Shown here: positions 53,019-62,494 of the stretch, piece after piece
Layout of the letters: each line of letters opens with the position of its first letter
How positions within the stretch are numbered: the stretch's first letter is position 1
DNA from: Microbulbifer sp. GL-2
Lineage (GTDB): Bacteria; Pseudomonadota; Gammaproteobacteria; Pseudomonadales; Cellvibrionaceae
Reading direction: 5' to 3'
NCBI RefSeq assembly: GCF_007183175.1
Contig: NZ_AP019807.1
Coordinates: 1,904,001 to 1,968,000 of the forward strand
DNA length: 64,000 bases
Notes under the pieces: model-generated
Told to the model about the DNA's origin: nothing
Databases searched by the model: none
Seen by the model: only the letters and a program-made list of their open reading frames with translations
Made by a program: the position numbers and the translations under genes

Positions 53019-55283
53019 CTAATGAGTGCCGCTTGGATGCAGGATGTTTTTCAGGCCGATCCTGTGTAAAAAGGCATTTACGGTTTTCTCGATTTCCTCC
53101 GCACAGTCCATTTTAAGCACCTGGTGCAGGAGTAGCTCGGTATCCGCTTGGCGCACAGCGCGCAGCGTAGCCTTTACCCTCGGCAGGTTGGTAGCGTTCA
53201 TCGATAGCCTGTCGTAGCCCATTGCTACCAATAGTAGGGCGCCGCCAGGTTCGCCAGCCAGCTCCCCGCAGATACCTACCTTGGTGCCCTCCGCGTGGGC
53301 GATGCTGACAATCTCCTGCAGTGCTCTCAGTACCGCCGGATGTAGTGCATGGTAGATATTGGCGACGCGGGTGTTGTTGCGGTCTACCGCCAGAAGGTAT
53401 TGGGTCAGGTCGTTACTGCCGACTGAGATAAAGTCTGCGCGCTCGGCTAGCTCGCGAATCAAGTAGATCGCCGAGGGCACTTCCACCATAACCCCGACAG
53501 GTGGCATTTCAATTTCATACCCCTCTTCCAATAGCTCGCGGTAGGCCCGCTCTATCAACTTGCGCGCCGCTTCAAGCTCATTGAGCCCGCTGATCATGGG
53601 CAACATGATGCGCAGGTTGTTCAGGCCTAGGCTGGCCTTCATCATGGCGCGCACTTGTGCAAGAAATATTTCCGGGTGATCGAGGGTGACGCGGATACCG
53701 CGCCAGCCGAGGAAGGGGTTGGTCTCCTCAATCGGAAAATAGGTCAGCGCCTTGTCACCGCCCACATCCAGAGTGCGCATGGTGACTGGCATGGGCGCGA
53801 AGGCCTCCAGTTGTTCCCGGTAGATCTCGCGCTGCTCCTCCTCAGAGGGAAAGCGGTCGCGCAGTAGGAAGGGGACTTCGGTACGGAACAGGCCCACGCC
53901 CTCTGCACCGCGCTCCAGGGAGCGCACCACATCGGCCATTAACCCGGTATTAACAAGAAGGCAGACCCGGTGGCCATCGGCAGTTTCCGCCGGCAGGCCG
54001 GCCATATGATCCAGGCTGCGCGCGAGCTGGTGCTCTTCCTCGACGATATCATCATAGCGGCGCTTGAGCTCGGCGCCGGGATGGATATGCAGATCGCCGC
54101 GATAGCCATCCACTACCATGTCCACACCATCGATAGTCTCGTAGGGCAGGTCCTGTACGCCCATGATGGCGGGCAGCCCCATGGCGCGGGCGATAATGGC
54201 CACATGGCTATTGGATGAGCCTTTGACGGAGACTGCGCCAATCAACTTCTCCCGCGGGACCTCGGCCAGCACAGCAGCGGTCAGTTCTTCACCCACGAGA
54301 ATCGTGTTATCCGGGTAGTCGCGCTCGCTTTGCTGGCGCTGATGCAGGTGCGCGAGGACCCTGGACCCCAGGTCGCGCACATCGGCAGCCCTGTCGCGGA
54401 AATAGGAATCGGACATGGCTTCAAAGCGTCGCACATGCTCCAGCATCACCTCGGCCCAGGCTCTGGGTGCACTCAACTGCTGCTGGATACGGTCGCAGAC
54501 TTCGACTGCGAGGGAATTGTCATCGAGCATACTGATGTAGGCATCGAACAGCGCACGCTCCTCGCGATTCAAGTCGCCCTTTAACCTTTCCCCAACTTCA
54601 CGGATTTCTTCCCTGGCCGTGCTGAGTGCCTGCTGGAATAGTGCCAGCTCATCTTCGATATCCAGGCACAGGGAGTAGGGTACCGTGGCCAGGTTTGCCT
54701 GGGGCGTGACAATGTGGGCACTGCCTATGGCAACGCCTGGAGAGCCGGCGATACCGGAGAAGTGGGTTTCCTGACGTTGTCTGCGAATGGTGGCCAGCGT
54801 ACCGGTAGCCTCCGCATGGGCAATCACTCCTGCAAGCTGCGCAGACAGTGTGACCAGAAATGCCTCCTCACCTTCATCGAAGCGGCGCTGCTCCTCCTGC
54901 TGGACAACCAAGACGCCGAGCACGACGCGGTGGTGGATAATCGGGGTGCCTAAAAAAGCACTGAAACGCTCCTCTCCGGTAGAGGGGAAGTACTGGAAGG
55001 CGGGGTGAGCTTCGGCTTTTTCCAGGTTGATAGGTTCTTCCCGGGTTACCACGTTGCCCACCAGACCCTCACCGGGTGCCAGGTGTACTTGGCCCACCGC
55101 ACTGGGAAGCAGGCCGTCGGTGGCCATCAGGACATACTTACCGGACTGCTTGTCACGCAGGTAAACAGAACAGACTCGGGTGTGCATCACCTCGCGCACA
55201 CGTCGCACAATGATTTGGAGCACCGCGGGAAGGTCCCTGGCGGTGTTAACTTCCTGAACGATACTGCGCAGAGATCCGAGCAA
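53019..55283 (-). CDS. ptsP: Phosphoenolpyruvate-protein phosphotransferase PtsP (EI-Ntr)
   Basis: 754 residues. It is enzyme I of the nitrogen PTS. An N-terminal GAF domain (about 1-165; VCSVYLRDKQSGKY, PGEGLVGNVV) senses a nitrogen signal, probably glutamine. The PEP-utilising swivel carries the phospho-His in KGSSNSHVAIIARAMG (about 360), and the C-terminal TIM barrel carries LRTLDVGGDK-like MRTLDVGGDKAL and VGICGELAGEP. I choose the TTG at 55283 (MLGSLRSIVQEV), with GAGGA upstream and the family's usual beginning, over the TTG at 55304. It lies 93 bases after rppH, a conserved pair. Confidence 0.94.
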   Translation of the reverse strand: MLGSLRSIVQEVNTARDLPAVLQIIVRRVREVMHTRVCSVYLRDKQSGKYVLMATDGLLPSAVGQVHLAPGEGLVGNVVTREEPINLEKAEAHPAFQYFPSTGEERFSAFLGTPIIHHRVVLGVLVVQQEEQRRFDEGEEAFLVTLSAQLAGVIAHAEATGTLATIRRQRQETHFSGIAGSPGVAIGSAHIVTPQANLATVPYSLCLDIEDELALFQQALSTAREEIREVGERLKGDLNREERALFDAYISMLDDNSLAVEVCDRIQQQLSAPRAWAEVMLEHVRRFEAMSDSYFRDRAADVRDLGSRVLAHLHQRQQSERDYPDNTILVGEELTAAVLAEVPREKLIGAVSVKGSSNSHVAIIARAMGLPAIMGVQDLPYETIDGVDMVVDGYRGDLHIHPGAELKRRYDDIVEEEHQLARSLDHMAGLPAETADGHRVCLLVNTGLMADVVRSLERGAEGVGLFRTEVPFLLRDRFPSEEEQREIYREQLEAFAPMPVTMRTLDVGGDKALTYFPIEETNPFLGWRGIRVTLDHPEIFLAQVRAMMKASLGLNNLRIMLPMISGLNELEAARKLIERAYRELLEEGYEIEMPPVGVMVEVPSAIYLIRELAERADFISVGSNDLTQYLLAVDRNNTRVANIYHALHPAVLRALQEIVSIAHAEGTKVGICGELAGEPGGALLLVAMGYDRLSMNATNLPRVKATLRAVRQADTELLLHQVLKMDCAEEIEKTVNAFLHRIGLKNILHPSGTH

Positions 55284-55376
55284 TGGCCTGTCCTCGCCAG
55301 TCAACGGAGAAATTCATGGGTCCAGGGCCAGCCTGGAGCCAGGGGATGCTGGATGAAACGGGTTGCGAATGCCGGG

Positions 55377-56012
55377 TTATTCACCCTTGTCGCGCAGCCA
55401 GCGTCTCTCCAGCTGTAACTGTTGTGGTGCCAGCTCGGTCAGAGCGCGCCGGTAAACTTCGCGCTTGAAGGTGACCACCTTGCTCAGTGGGTGCCAGTAA
55501 CTGACCCAGCGCCAGTGATCGAATTCGGGTTTGTAGCCATTGTCAAAGCTGATGGAAGACTCCTGCGCCTCCAACTTGAGCAAATACCACTTTTGCTTTT
55601 GTCCGATACACAGCGGTTCGGAGCGCCGGCGAATCAGCCGCTGTGGCAGGCGGTATCGCAGCCAGCCTCGGGTGCAGGCAATCAGGCTGACTTGATCGCG
55701 AGTGAGGCCTACTTCTTCGTACAGTTCCCTATATAGCGCCTGTTCTGGGGTTTCGCCCGGGTTTATTCCTCCCTGGGGAAACTGCCAGGCGTCCTTGCCA
55801 CCTACCCGCCTAGCCCACAGCGCTTGACCGCGGGCATTCAGCACAATGATGCCGACATTGGGGCGAAAGCCCTCGGTGTCTATATTGCTGCTGTTTTCGC
55901 CACTCGGGCCCCGGTTGCGGTTATTGACCGCGGGGCTGTCGGTGCGATTTGATTGCTTGGCGGGCCTACGGCGGTTTCTTCTCCCGGCTTGTGCCGGCTT
56001 GCCGTCGCCCAA
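55377..56012 (-). CDS. rppH: RNA pyrophosphohydrolase RppH with basic N-terminal extension
   Basis: The Nudix core begins at [16 protein letters not shown] and contains the complete Nudix box ([22 protein letters not shown]) and [23 protein letters not shown]. It removes pyrophosphate from 5'-triphosphorylated RNA and starts decay. In E. coli RppH the core starts at residue 1; here no ATG, GTG or TTG lies in frame near that point. The nearest candidates are TTG at 56012, with GAGG eight bases upstream (chosen; 211 aa), and GTG at 56054. The result is a ~45-residue extension rich in Arg, Asn and Ser ([13 protein letters not shown]). Unless a start is non-canonical, this is a genuine extension. 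ptsP follows. Confidence 0.88.
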   Translation of the reverse strand: MGDGKPAQAGRRNRRRPAKQSNRTDSPAVNNRNRGPSGENSSNIDTEGFRPNVGIIVLNARGQALWARRVGGKDAWQFPQGGINPGETPEQALYRELYEEVGLTRDQVSLIACTRGWLRYRLPQRLIRRRSEPLCIGQKQKWYLLKLEAQESSISFDNGYKPEFDHWRWVSYWHPLSKVVTFKREVYRRALTELAPQQLQLERRWLRDKGE

Positions 56013-56222
56013 AATACCGTCCTCAATACTGTTGTGTGCTGCCGTGCGCTGCACTTACTTGTCCCGCATTGTTCCACAGAGGTGGATTTACAGCAATTCA
56101 GTGACGCAGTCCGTGTGATGCTGGCGAGTGCGGGGTAAAATTGCCTGTCGTTGTAATGACGGCGGCCTAACCTTGGCGGTGAAATACCCATAGGGAATCT
56201 ATAGTTTACGGGGGAGTTGGTG

Positions 56223-56879
56223 GTGCAGCTGGCAATATTTGATCTCGACAATACATTGATCGGCGGAGACAGCGATCACGCCTGGGGTGAATTCCTGGTG
56301 GATCGGGAGCACGTGGACAGTGAGCATTACCGCTCGGCCAATGACCGCTTTTACCAGGATTACCAGCGCGGCGACCTGGATATTTTTGCCTACCTGGAAT
56401 TTGCCTTGGAGCCGCTCTCGCAGATTTCTCGCGGCCAGCTGGAAAACCTACAAAGCGAGTTTATGCAGGAAGTGGTCAGTGAGTTGTGGCTGCCGGCGGC
56501 GCAGGAGCTGATTGGCGAGCACCGTCGCAAAGGGCACCACATTATGATTATTACCGCCACCAACCGCTTTGTGGTTGAGCCCATTGCCGCGCGCTTGGGA
56601 GTCGATACCCTGCTGGCAACCGAGCCGGAAGAACAGGGAGGTCAATTCACCGGGCGGGTTGTCGGTGAGCCCTGTTATCAGGCCGGCAAGGTATTGCGTC
56701 TGCGCCAATGGCTGGCGCATAACCCTGAATTTGAAAGCAGGGAAAAATGGTTTTATAGCGATTCCATCAACGACCTGCCCTTGTTGGCCGAAGTCGAACA
56801 TCCGGTGGCAGTTGATCCCGATGCAAGTCTGCGTGCAGAAGCGGAAGCGCGTGGCTGGCCGGTTATCAGTTTGCGCTAG
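56223..56879 (+). CDS. HAD-IB family phosphatase
   Basis: 218 residues. Motif I is AIFDLDNTLIGGDSD, with the nucleophile Asp and acid/base Asp, motif II is IMIITATN, and motif IV is WFYSDSINDLPLL, ordered as in SerB-type HAD-IB phosphatases. A cap domain lies between motifs I and II. It would hydrolyse a phosphomonoester; the substrate (phosphoserine-like, histidinol phosphate or other) is open. Start: the GTG at 56223 lies six bases after GGGGAG. It is divergent from rppH and followed by the imelysin gene. Confidence 0.85.
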   Translation: MQLAIFDLDNTLIGGDSDHAWGEFLVDREHVDSEHYRSANDRFYQDYQRGDLDIFAYLEFALEPLSQISRGQLENLQSEFMQEVVSELWLPAAQELIGEHRRKGHHIMIITATNRFVVEPIAARLGVDTLLATEPEEQGGQFTGRVVGEPCYQAGKVLRLRQWLAHNPEFESREKWFYSDSINDLPLLAEVEHPVAVDPDASLRAEAEARGWPVISLR

Positions 56880-56934
56880 AGTCGCTGAATCGCACCGCCT
56901 GAACCTTTGCGACAATGGGAAAATGAGGAATTGA

Positions 56935-58113
56935 GTGAACGGATATAGCATTCGGCAACTGGCTGTAGCGCTGTTGCTCTGCAGCCTGGCTTTTGTATCT
57001 GGCTGCGAGAAGAAGTCGGCAGAGCCGCCCAAAGCCATTCGGGATGTGGCACCACAGCAGGTCAATGAGAAGGCCGCTTCGGATCTCTCCCTGGCGATCT
57101 GGCAGGCTGGGCAAGCCCAGGTTCTTCATACCCACGCTTCGGTGGAAACCTTGCAGCGAGCCGTAGAGGCTCTATTGGTGCAGCCGAGTGAGGACCAGCT
57201 GGAAGAGGCCAGGCTCTCCTGGCTGGACGCCCACCGGGAGTTCGCGGCGACACTCCCCTATATCCAGCTGGCTTTTTCCCCGGTGGATTTGCGCAGCCAG
57301 GGGCGCAAGTTGTTGCTGGCATTGGATAGTTGGCCGGCCCAGGCCGGTTACCTGGATACCGTGCCAGGGTATTCGGATAGCGGCATCGTTAACGATACGG
57401 CTATCGAGCTGACATTGGCCAATTTGCGTAAGCAGCATCGTCTCACTGCCCACGAGGAAGCGAGTACCGGTTTCCATGCCCTGGAAATAATGCTTTGGGG
57501 GCCTACGGGAGAGCGCACGGCTGCAGATTTCGTCTCTGATAGTAATGGAGAGAAGCCAGAGGCTCTGGCGGTGAACCGCCGTCGCGAATTGACCCGCCTG
57601 ATTGCAAAGGGGATGGAAGAGGATATGGCGGGCCTGGCGCGCCGCTGGCCAACTTCTGCCAATAATCTCTCCCGTGAATATCTCTCTTTGGGGCCAGTTG
57701 CGAGGCTACAGCAAATCCGCGCGGCGCATACAAAGGTAATTGATGAGCAATTGCTGCGACGTCTTCCCGAGGGCTCCGAGAGTGATGTCGAAAGTGGGCG
57801 GGCTGCGGATTCCAAACAGGCACTGCTGGCGATTATGGCAACCCTGCAGTCTAACTGGATTCCCACCGGTGGTGGCGGCATGGCTGAAGTACTTCTCGAC
57901 CGCCATCAAGTGAGTGCCTTGGAGGAGACTTTTTCAGACTTCGAGGCCCTGCTGCTAAAAATGGAGGACCCGATTGAGCTTGCAGAGCTGGGGCAGTTAA
58001 CCCAGGCGCGCAAGCTGCTGGAGCGTATGGCGGGCCTGATGGCGGGGATAACCCAGGTCCCGGTGTCGGAAAAGGATGTAATGCCTGTTGCTCTTCCTGT
58101 GGAAGAGAGCTGA
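56935..58113 (+). CDS. Imelysin-family (M75) lipoprotein
   Basis: 392 residues. The lipobox is FVSGC (Cys24). The imelysin signature G-x-H-x-x-E appears as GFHALE (179-184), within STGFHALEIMLWGPTG. Imelysins are all-helical periplasmic or outer-membrane proteins tied to iron (EfeO, IrpA, ICMP); peptidase activity is doubtful in most. No Fe transporter or peroxidase partner is adjacent. The start is GTG at 56935 with GAGG upstream. A terminator follows. Confidence 0.85.
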   Translation: MNGYSIRQLAVALLLCSLAFVSGCEKKSAEPPKAIRDVAPQQVNEKAASDLSLAIWQAGQAQVLHTHASVETLQRAVEALLVQPSEDQLEEARLSWLDAHREFAATLPYIQLAFSPVDLRSQGRKLLLALDSWPAQAGYLDTVPGYSDSGIVNDTAIELTLANLRKQHRLTAHEEASTGFHALEIMLWGPTGERTAADFVSDSNGEKPEALAVNRRRELTRLIAKGMEEDMAGLARRWPTSANNLSREYLSLGPVARLQQIRAAHTKVIDEQLLRRLPEGSESDVESGRAADSKQALLAIMATLQSNWIPTGGGGMAEVLLDRHQVSALEETFSDFEALLLKMEDPIELAELGQLTQARKLLERMAGLMAGITQVPVSEKDVMPVALPVEES

Positions 58114-58135
58114 GAAAACTGACTGATATAAAAAA

Positions 58136-58157
58136 CCCCGGCAAAGGCCGGGGTTTT
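58136..58157. terminator. Bidirectional terminator
   Basis: CCCCGGC and GCCGGGG (58136-58142, 58147-58153), four-base loop, four T after and five A before, between the convergent imelysin and DUF882 genes. Confidence 0.88.
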
Positions 58158-58179
58158 ATTTTGGGGTATTTCTTCAGTA

Positions 58180-58713
58180 TTACCAGCGGCGTACAGGACC
58201 TGTGTCCACATGTACGAAGTTACTTTTCGGATAGTAACCCACACCGCCCGCCTTCAGGCTCAGTGCTGCCTGTCGTAGTTTGGACAGGGACACACCGGGC
58301 ATACGGATATCCATGGCCATGCCGCGAGTATGGTAGCTGCGCTTGGCAACTCCGCGACCTGCAGCGCGCAACTTGGCGTTGGTCTTGGCCGAGCGGTACC
58401 CTGAGATGATCTCGATGGTACCTTTATAATTGAACTTTTCCTTCAGCTTATACACGATATCCAACAGTTTCGGGTCCATTCGAGTCACTTCGTTGGCTCG
58501 GTGGTCGCGCAGCAGTTTGTTGAATTGTTTCAAGCCGCCGCTGCTGTAGTCTCCGTTTGCCCAGTAGGCGGCCTCCAGCTTCTCCCCGGTGTGCAGGTTA
58601 CGCAATTTCAGGGTGCGGGAGCTACCTACTTTAGCGAAAGTCGGTCCGGCGCTGACCGCCGCCGCAGTTGCGCAGGTCACTGCCAGGAATCGACGTCTGG
58701 ATGGATTCTTCAT
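58180..58713 (-). CDS. Tat-exported YcbK/MepK-like (DUF882) endopeptidase
   Basis: 177 residues. The twin-arginine signal is SRRRFLAVTCATAAAVSAG. The mature domain is M15-like (DUF882): the zinc site is built from IISGYRSAKTN (after it SYHTRGMAMDIRM, with a His and an Asp) and VHVDTG. E. coli YcbK, now MepK, cleaves the mDAP-mDAP (3-3) bond made by L,D-transpeptidases. It is followed, after ~1.1 kb, by three L,D-transpeptidase genes of that kind on the same strand, which supports the assignment. The length matches the family. Confidence 0.88.
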   Translation of the reverse strand: MKNPSRRRFLAVTCATAAAVSAGPTFAKVGSSRTLKLRNLHTGEKLEAAYWANGDYSSGGLKQFNKLLRDHRANEVTRMDPKLLDIVYKLKEKFNYKGTIEIISGYRSAKTNAKLRAAGRGVAKRSYHTRGMAMDIRMPGVSLSKLRQAALSLKAGGVGYYPKSNFVHVDTGPVRRW

Positions 58714-59845
58714 AATTCCGCCTCGTCGTTAACTCTCATCGGTGCGCGTTGGGTGGCGCATCCGGGTACGGCAGAAAATGTACAAAAAATAACCAGTTGT
58801 TACAAATTTACAGCTGCTAATTCAGAAATAATTACATACTCTCACTGGTAAATTTTTCTTCAGATGCTACGGGAGAGTGAAATTTATATGGAAATAAATA
58901 GGCGTCACCTAAAAATAAGGAGACAGCGTTGTCATTTTGACTGTTTTGCTAAAAAAACATTTTTTTTGCGACTGGAAAGTTCTGTAAGGAGGGTATTTCG
59001 GGCCTGGAAGTGAGACAGTCTCAAATTCTTACCCTGCAAACGCCTCTGATTGTACAGCGGGGCATAGTCAGACGATTAAGTTATGGCAGCTCAGGCTTGC
59101 GTGGCCGGGCAGTCTCACCCGGCCTTCATCATATCAGCGCCTTTTATCAATCATATGTTTGTATGTACATGTATATACATGCCGGTTTGTGGCTTTGTTG
59201 GTGTAGCCATGCCAACCAGGCATCGACTCTATTATTGGCTCTAATGGTAGTGACGAGCCGTTGCTTGGGCCTGCAGCCTTCATCTTGTGAGTTTCTACAG
59301 TGCGGACAAATTCAGTTATGAAGTCAACGAATTGAGGGAGATTGCTTGTTGATCCTGTTGAGAGCTATTTCTGAAAACCGACCTGCCTACTTCTTTTCGA
59401 TGCCTTGAAAAGCCCCCTCAGTCATCGACCGTACTTTTGGCAAAGGCTGTGTAAACAGTATGTATGCGGCAATGTAATTGGGGGGTAAATAACCTGAATG
59501 GTATTAACGGAGCACTGAATTTTATTGTGTGGGGTGGGATTTAAGAATAGCAAATTCCTTTATATGAAATTGGTCGTTCAATTTTGTATTTAAATTTTAA
59601 GGGCTTTGATTTTGCTATTTTTGAATATTAACTGGATAGTCGTTATTCCTTGCTGCGATGGTAGGTAACTCCTACTTTTTACTTTCAAGTTTTTGAGGGG
59701 AAACCCCTCGCCTAAATTTGAGACTGCTTTTTTGCAGGAAGCGTGGTTGTGTATTCGTTATTTTTATTTGGTTATGTACTTTTCTGGAAAGTTTAAACCC
59801 AAGTTCTCAGTAAGCGGGATTTCCGTCTCCCACTTTAAAAGCCAG
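58714..59845. other. Long gene-free stretch
   Basis: About 1.1 kb, AT-rich at both ends. It contains a 7-bp GC hairpin (59103-59124, GGCCGGG/CCCGGCC), a GAGGGG-AAA-CCCCTC hairpin (59695-59709) and short Tn/An runs. The longest frame (59010-59321) lacks a ribosome-binding site and any family feature. No tRNA or known ncRNA recognised. Confidence 0.45.
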
Positions 59846-61024
59846 CTAATTCAGGGGCCCCTGCTTTTTATCGCGGTGATAAATATCCTGGCGGAATTGT
59901 GCGCGCCCATCGGCATCTATCCAGGCTGTCATATAAACAAGGTAAAGTTGCGGAGCGGGCTTAACAGGTACATTGAGAATTTCGCTGCCGGTTGTCGCTT
60001 GAGCGATGCGGGTTCTATCCCAGCCCTGGGGTTCAAGCAGGGAGTAAGCCAACTCTTCCGGTTGCTGCAGGCGAACACATCCGTGGCTGAAGGCGCGCTG
60101 CTGTTCTGAAAATAAGCTCTGCGCCTGAGTATCGTGCAGGAAAATGGCCTGTTTGTTAGGAATTACAAACTTTACCTTGCCGAGGGTGTTTCCCGGGCCG
60201 CTGACCTGGCGCAGGGTGGCATGGCCACCAGCGGCACGGTCGAGGCTCTCGTCGGTGATCGGCGATGTATTTCCGCTACGGTACTGAATTACCCGATAAC
60301 CACGGCGGTGCATGGCAGCGGGGTTGTGCCGAGCCTTGGGCAGGAGTTCGGTGATTAAGATACTTCTGGGCACTGTCCAGGTGGGGTTGAAAACTACACT
60401 GGTGATGCGGCTGCGCATATTGGGTGTGCGGCTGCTGCCCTTACCCACTACCGTCTTCATATCCAGTTTTACCTGCCCATTTTCCACCAACTGCAAGCGA
60501 TAGCTGGGAATATTGACCAGCACATAACGGCTTTCTGTGGGCAGGGATAATTGCTCCCAGCGATCCGCGTTCAGGATCATTTGTCTGGCCCTCTCCATGG
60601 GAGAAACTGATAGCGCGGTGAGAGTTTCACTGTTGGCGACGCCGGAAGCCGGCAGCCCGTGCCGGCGCTGAAAACTTTCAACGGCGGACTGCAGGGCGCT
60701 ATCGAAGCGCAGGTGATCCTTCTGTGGAGCTGATGAGGGGCCAGGCTGCCCACGATAATCCCCATAAAGTTCCAGTAATTTTCGCAGTTGCAGAACCCTT
60801 ACATCTTTATCCCCTGCTTGAAGAGGTCCTCCCTGGGCAATAGGTCGCCAGCGCTTGGCTATTTCGCGGTAACGGTTAGCTTCATTCCTCAGCTGCTCGC
60901 TGACACTGGTTGGAACCAGTGCCGTAGGCTCTCTGGTTGCCATGGCACCGTGTATCGGTGTTGCGGAGGCGATTACCAGGCTCAGTAGGGCTGCGAGCCC
61001 TAGGTGACGGGGAGTGCTGACCAT
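59846..61024 (-). CDS. L,D-transpeptidase, YcbB/LdtD-type (copy 1)
   Basis: 392 residues with a signal peptide (MVSTPRHLGLAALLSLVIASA). A peptidoglycan-binding-like region is followed by FQRRHGLPASGVANSETLTA (about 118-137), then the YkuD catalytic domain with FLHDT (His297) and the active-site RAFSHGCVRL (His314, Cys316). These enzymes make 3-3 mDAP-mDAP cross-links or attach proteins to peptidoglycan. The YcbB subgroup is indicated by the order of domains and the long capping loop in the catalytic domain. It lies 27 bases after copy 2 on the same strand. Confidence 0.9.
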   Translation of the reverse strand: MVSTPRHLGLAALLSLVIASATPIHGAMATREPTALVPTSVSEQLRNEANRYREIAKRWRPIAQGGPLQAGDKDVRVLQLRKLLELYGDYRGQPGPSSAPQKDHLRFDSALQSAVESFQRRHGLPASGVANSETLTALSVSPMERARQMILNADRWEQLSLPTESRYVLVNIPSYRLQLVENGQVKLDMKTVVGKGSSRTPNMRSRITSVVFNPTWTVPRSILITELLPKARHNPAAMHRRGYRVIQYRSGNTSPITDESLDRAAGGHATLRQVSGPGNTLGKVKFVIPNKQAIFLHDTQAQSLFSEQQRAFSHGCVRLQQPEELAYSLLEPQGWDRTRIAQATTGSEILNVPVKPAPQLYLVYMTAWIDADGRAQFRQDIYHRDKKQGPLN

Positions 61025-61051
61025 ATACAGCTCCCGTGGTGATGCATGAGG

Positions 61052-62314
61052 TTAACCACGGTTTGTCCCTGCGTCGGAACTATCGCGATGGTAAATATCC
61101 GGGCGGAACTGCAGTTGCCCATGCTCATCTACCCAGGCGGTCCAGTAGGCGATGTAAACCGGTAGCGGTTTTTTCAGCGTTACGCCGTGGGTGCGGCTAC
61201 TCATCAGGGCCCGGTCGATACGCGGTCTATTCCAGCTGTTTTGCTGCGCCAGCATCATGCGGGCAAATTTCAATGGTTTCTCCAGCCGAATACAGCCGTG
61301 GCTAAAAGCGCGCTGGGACTTTTTGAACAGGTGTTTGCTGTTTGTGTCGTGCAGAAAAATTGCCTCGCGGTTGGGGATTACAAATTTGACTCGCCCCAGA
61401 GCATTACCCGGTCCGCCTTTTTGCTGCAGTGTGACCTTGCCTCTACGTACACCGGCGACATTGCCGCGGGTAAAGGGAACTGCCCTGCCGCGATGATTGA
61501 CCAACCGATAGCCCTTGGCGCTCAGGGCTGAACTGCCTTTGGGCAGGAGTTCATGCAGGGCAATACTTGGAGGTACTCGCCACACAGGGTTAAATTCCAA
61601 CCGGGTCATGCGTGTGGCGATTTGTGGTGTCTTGTGCTTGGGTTTGCCCACAACCACTTTCATGCGAAATTGCTCGCGGTCGCCATCGATCAGTCGCAGG
61701 CTGAATTCCGGAATATTCACGATGATATAGCGTGGTCCCAAATCTTTGGGGAGCTGTTTCCAGCGCTGGAGGTTGGCATTGAGTATGCGCACAAGCTTTG
61801 CGGGGTTGGTATTTAGACGTGCGCGGGTACGTTCGTCCACCAGCCCATCAGCTTTTAGTCCATGGCGCCGCTGAAATCGATGTACAGCCTGCTGTAGGGA
61901 CTTATCGTAGACATTGGCTTCAAGGCTGCTTTTTTGGTTCGTTTCTGCAAAATCATTGGGGCGGTAATCCCCGTAAAGCATCAACAGGCTACGCAGTTGA
62001 GCGACCCTGGGGCTGCGACTTCCCGGCGTTATAGGTTGGCCTTTGCTCAAAGGCTTCCACTGGTCCCCCTCTGCCAGGGCACGATAACGCGCCAGCTCCT
62101 CACTGAGCAGGGCATATTGTCGACCATAGGGAGAGAAAGGATCGCTTCCAGATATGCTCTCATCCAGAGTGGTGTCACCACCTCTGTCAGGTGCAGCATT
62201 TGCTGTTGAATATTCGAAACCAAATGTAATGGCTAGTGAGAGGGCCATAACCCCATTGCGCCATCTTACCTTTCGAGAGGTTTGTCTGTGAGGAGATAAG
62301 TAGCCAACACCCAT
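61052..62314 (-). CDS. L,D-transpeptidase, YcbB/LdtD-type (copy 2)
   Basis: 420 residues. The N-terminus is basic then hydrophobic (VRWRNGVMALSLAITFG), so a signal peptide or signal anchor. The layout is as in copy 1: a binding region (FQRRHGLKADGLVDERTRAR, about 147-166) and a YkuD domain with FLHDT and RAFSHGCIRL (Cys341). The start is ATG at 62314 with AGGGGTG upstream. The spacing to copy 3 (180 bases) and copy 1 (27 bases) suggests copies 1 and 2 are co-transcribed. Confidence 0.9.
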   Translation of the reverse strand: MGVGYLSPHRQTSRKVRWRNGVMALSLAITFGFEYSTANAAPDRGGDTTLDESISGSDPFSPYGRQYALLSEELARYRALAEGDQWKPLSKGQPITPGSRSPRVAQLRSLLMLYGDYRPNDFAETNQKSSLEANVYDKSLQQAVHRFQRRHGLKADGLVDERTRARLNTNPAKLVRILNANLQRWKQLPKDLGPRYIIVNIPEFSLRLIDGDREQFRMKVVVGKPKHKTPQIATRMTRLEFNPVWRVPPSIALHELLPKGSSALSAKGYRLVNHRGRAVPFTRGNVAGVRRGKVTLQQKGGPGNALGRVKFVIPNREAIFLHDTNSKHLFKKSQRAFSHGCIRLEKPLKFARMMLAQQNSWNRPRIDRALMSSRTHGVTLKKPLPVYIAYWTAWVDEHGQLQFRPDIYHRDSSDAGTNRG

Positions 62315-62494
62315 AAGTCACCCCTGTAAGCGAAGGAGGATCAATGGAACTGATCACTCTGCTCACATTGGTAACTTGTGACTGAGGAGCTCTAAATAAT
62401 TTTGAGGAATGGGCGCCAGGGGCGACCATATAAAAAAGGTATACAGGGAATGCTTGGGGGAGGCTAAGGGCGACCAAGGGGTCGCCCTGTCTGT

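Noticed and set aside
59103..59124. GC hairpin GGCCGGG/CCCGGCC as a terminator
   Set aside because: No T-run on either side and not close to a gene end; kept only as a note in the intergenic entry.
59010..59321. 103-codon frame in the gap before the L,D-transpeptidases
   Set aside because: Cys/Leu-rich without a pattern, no start signal; probably chance.
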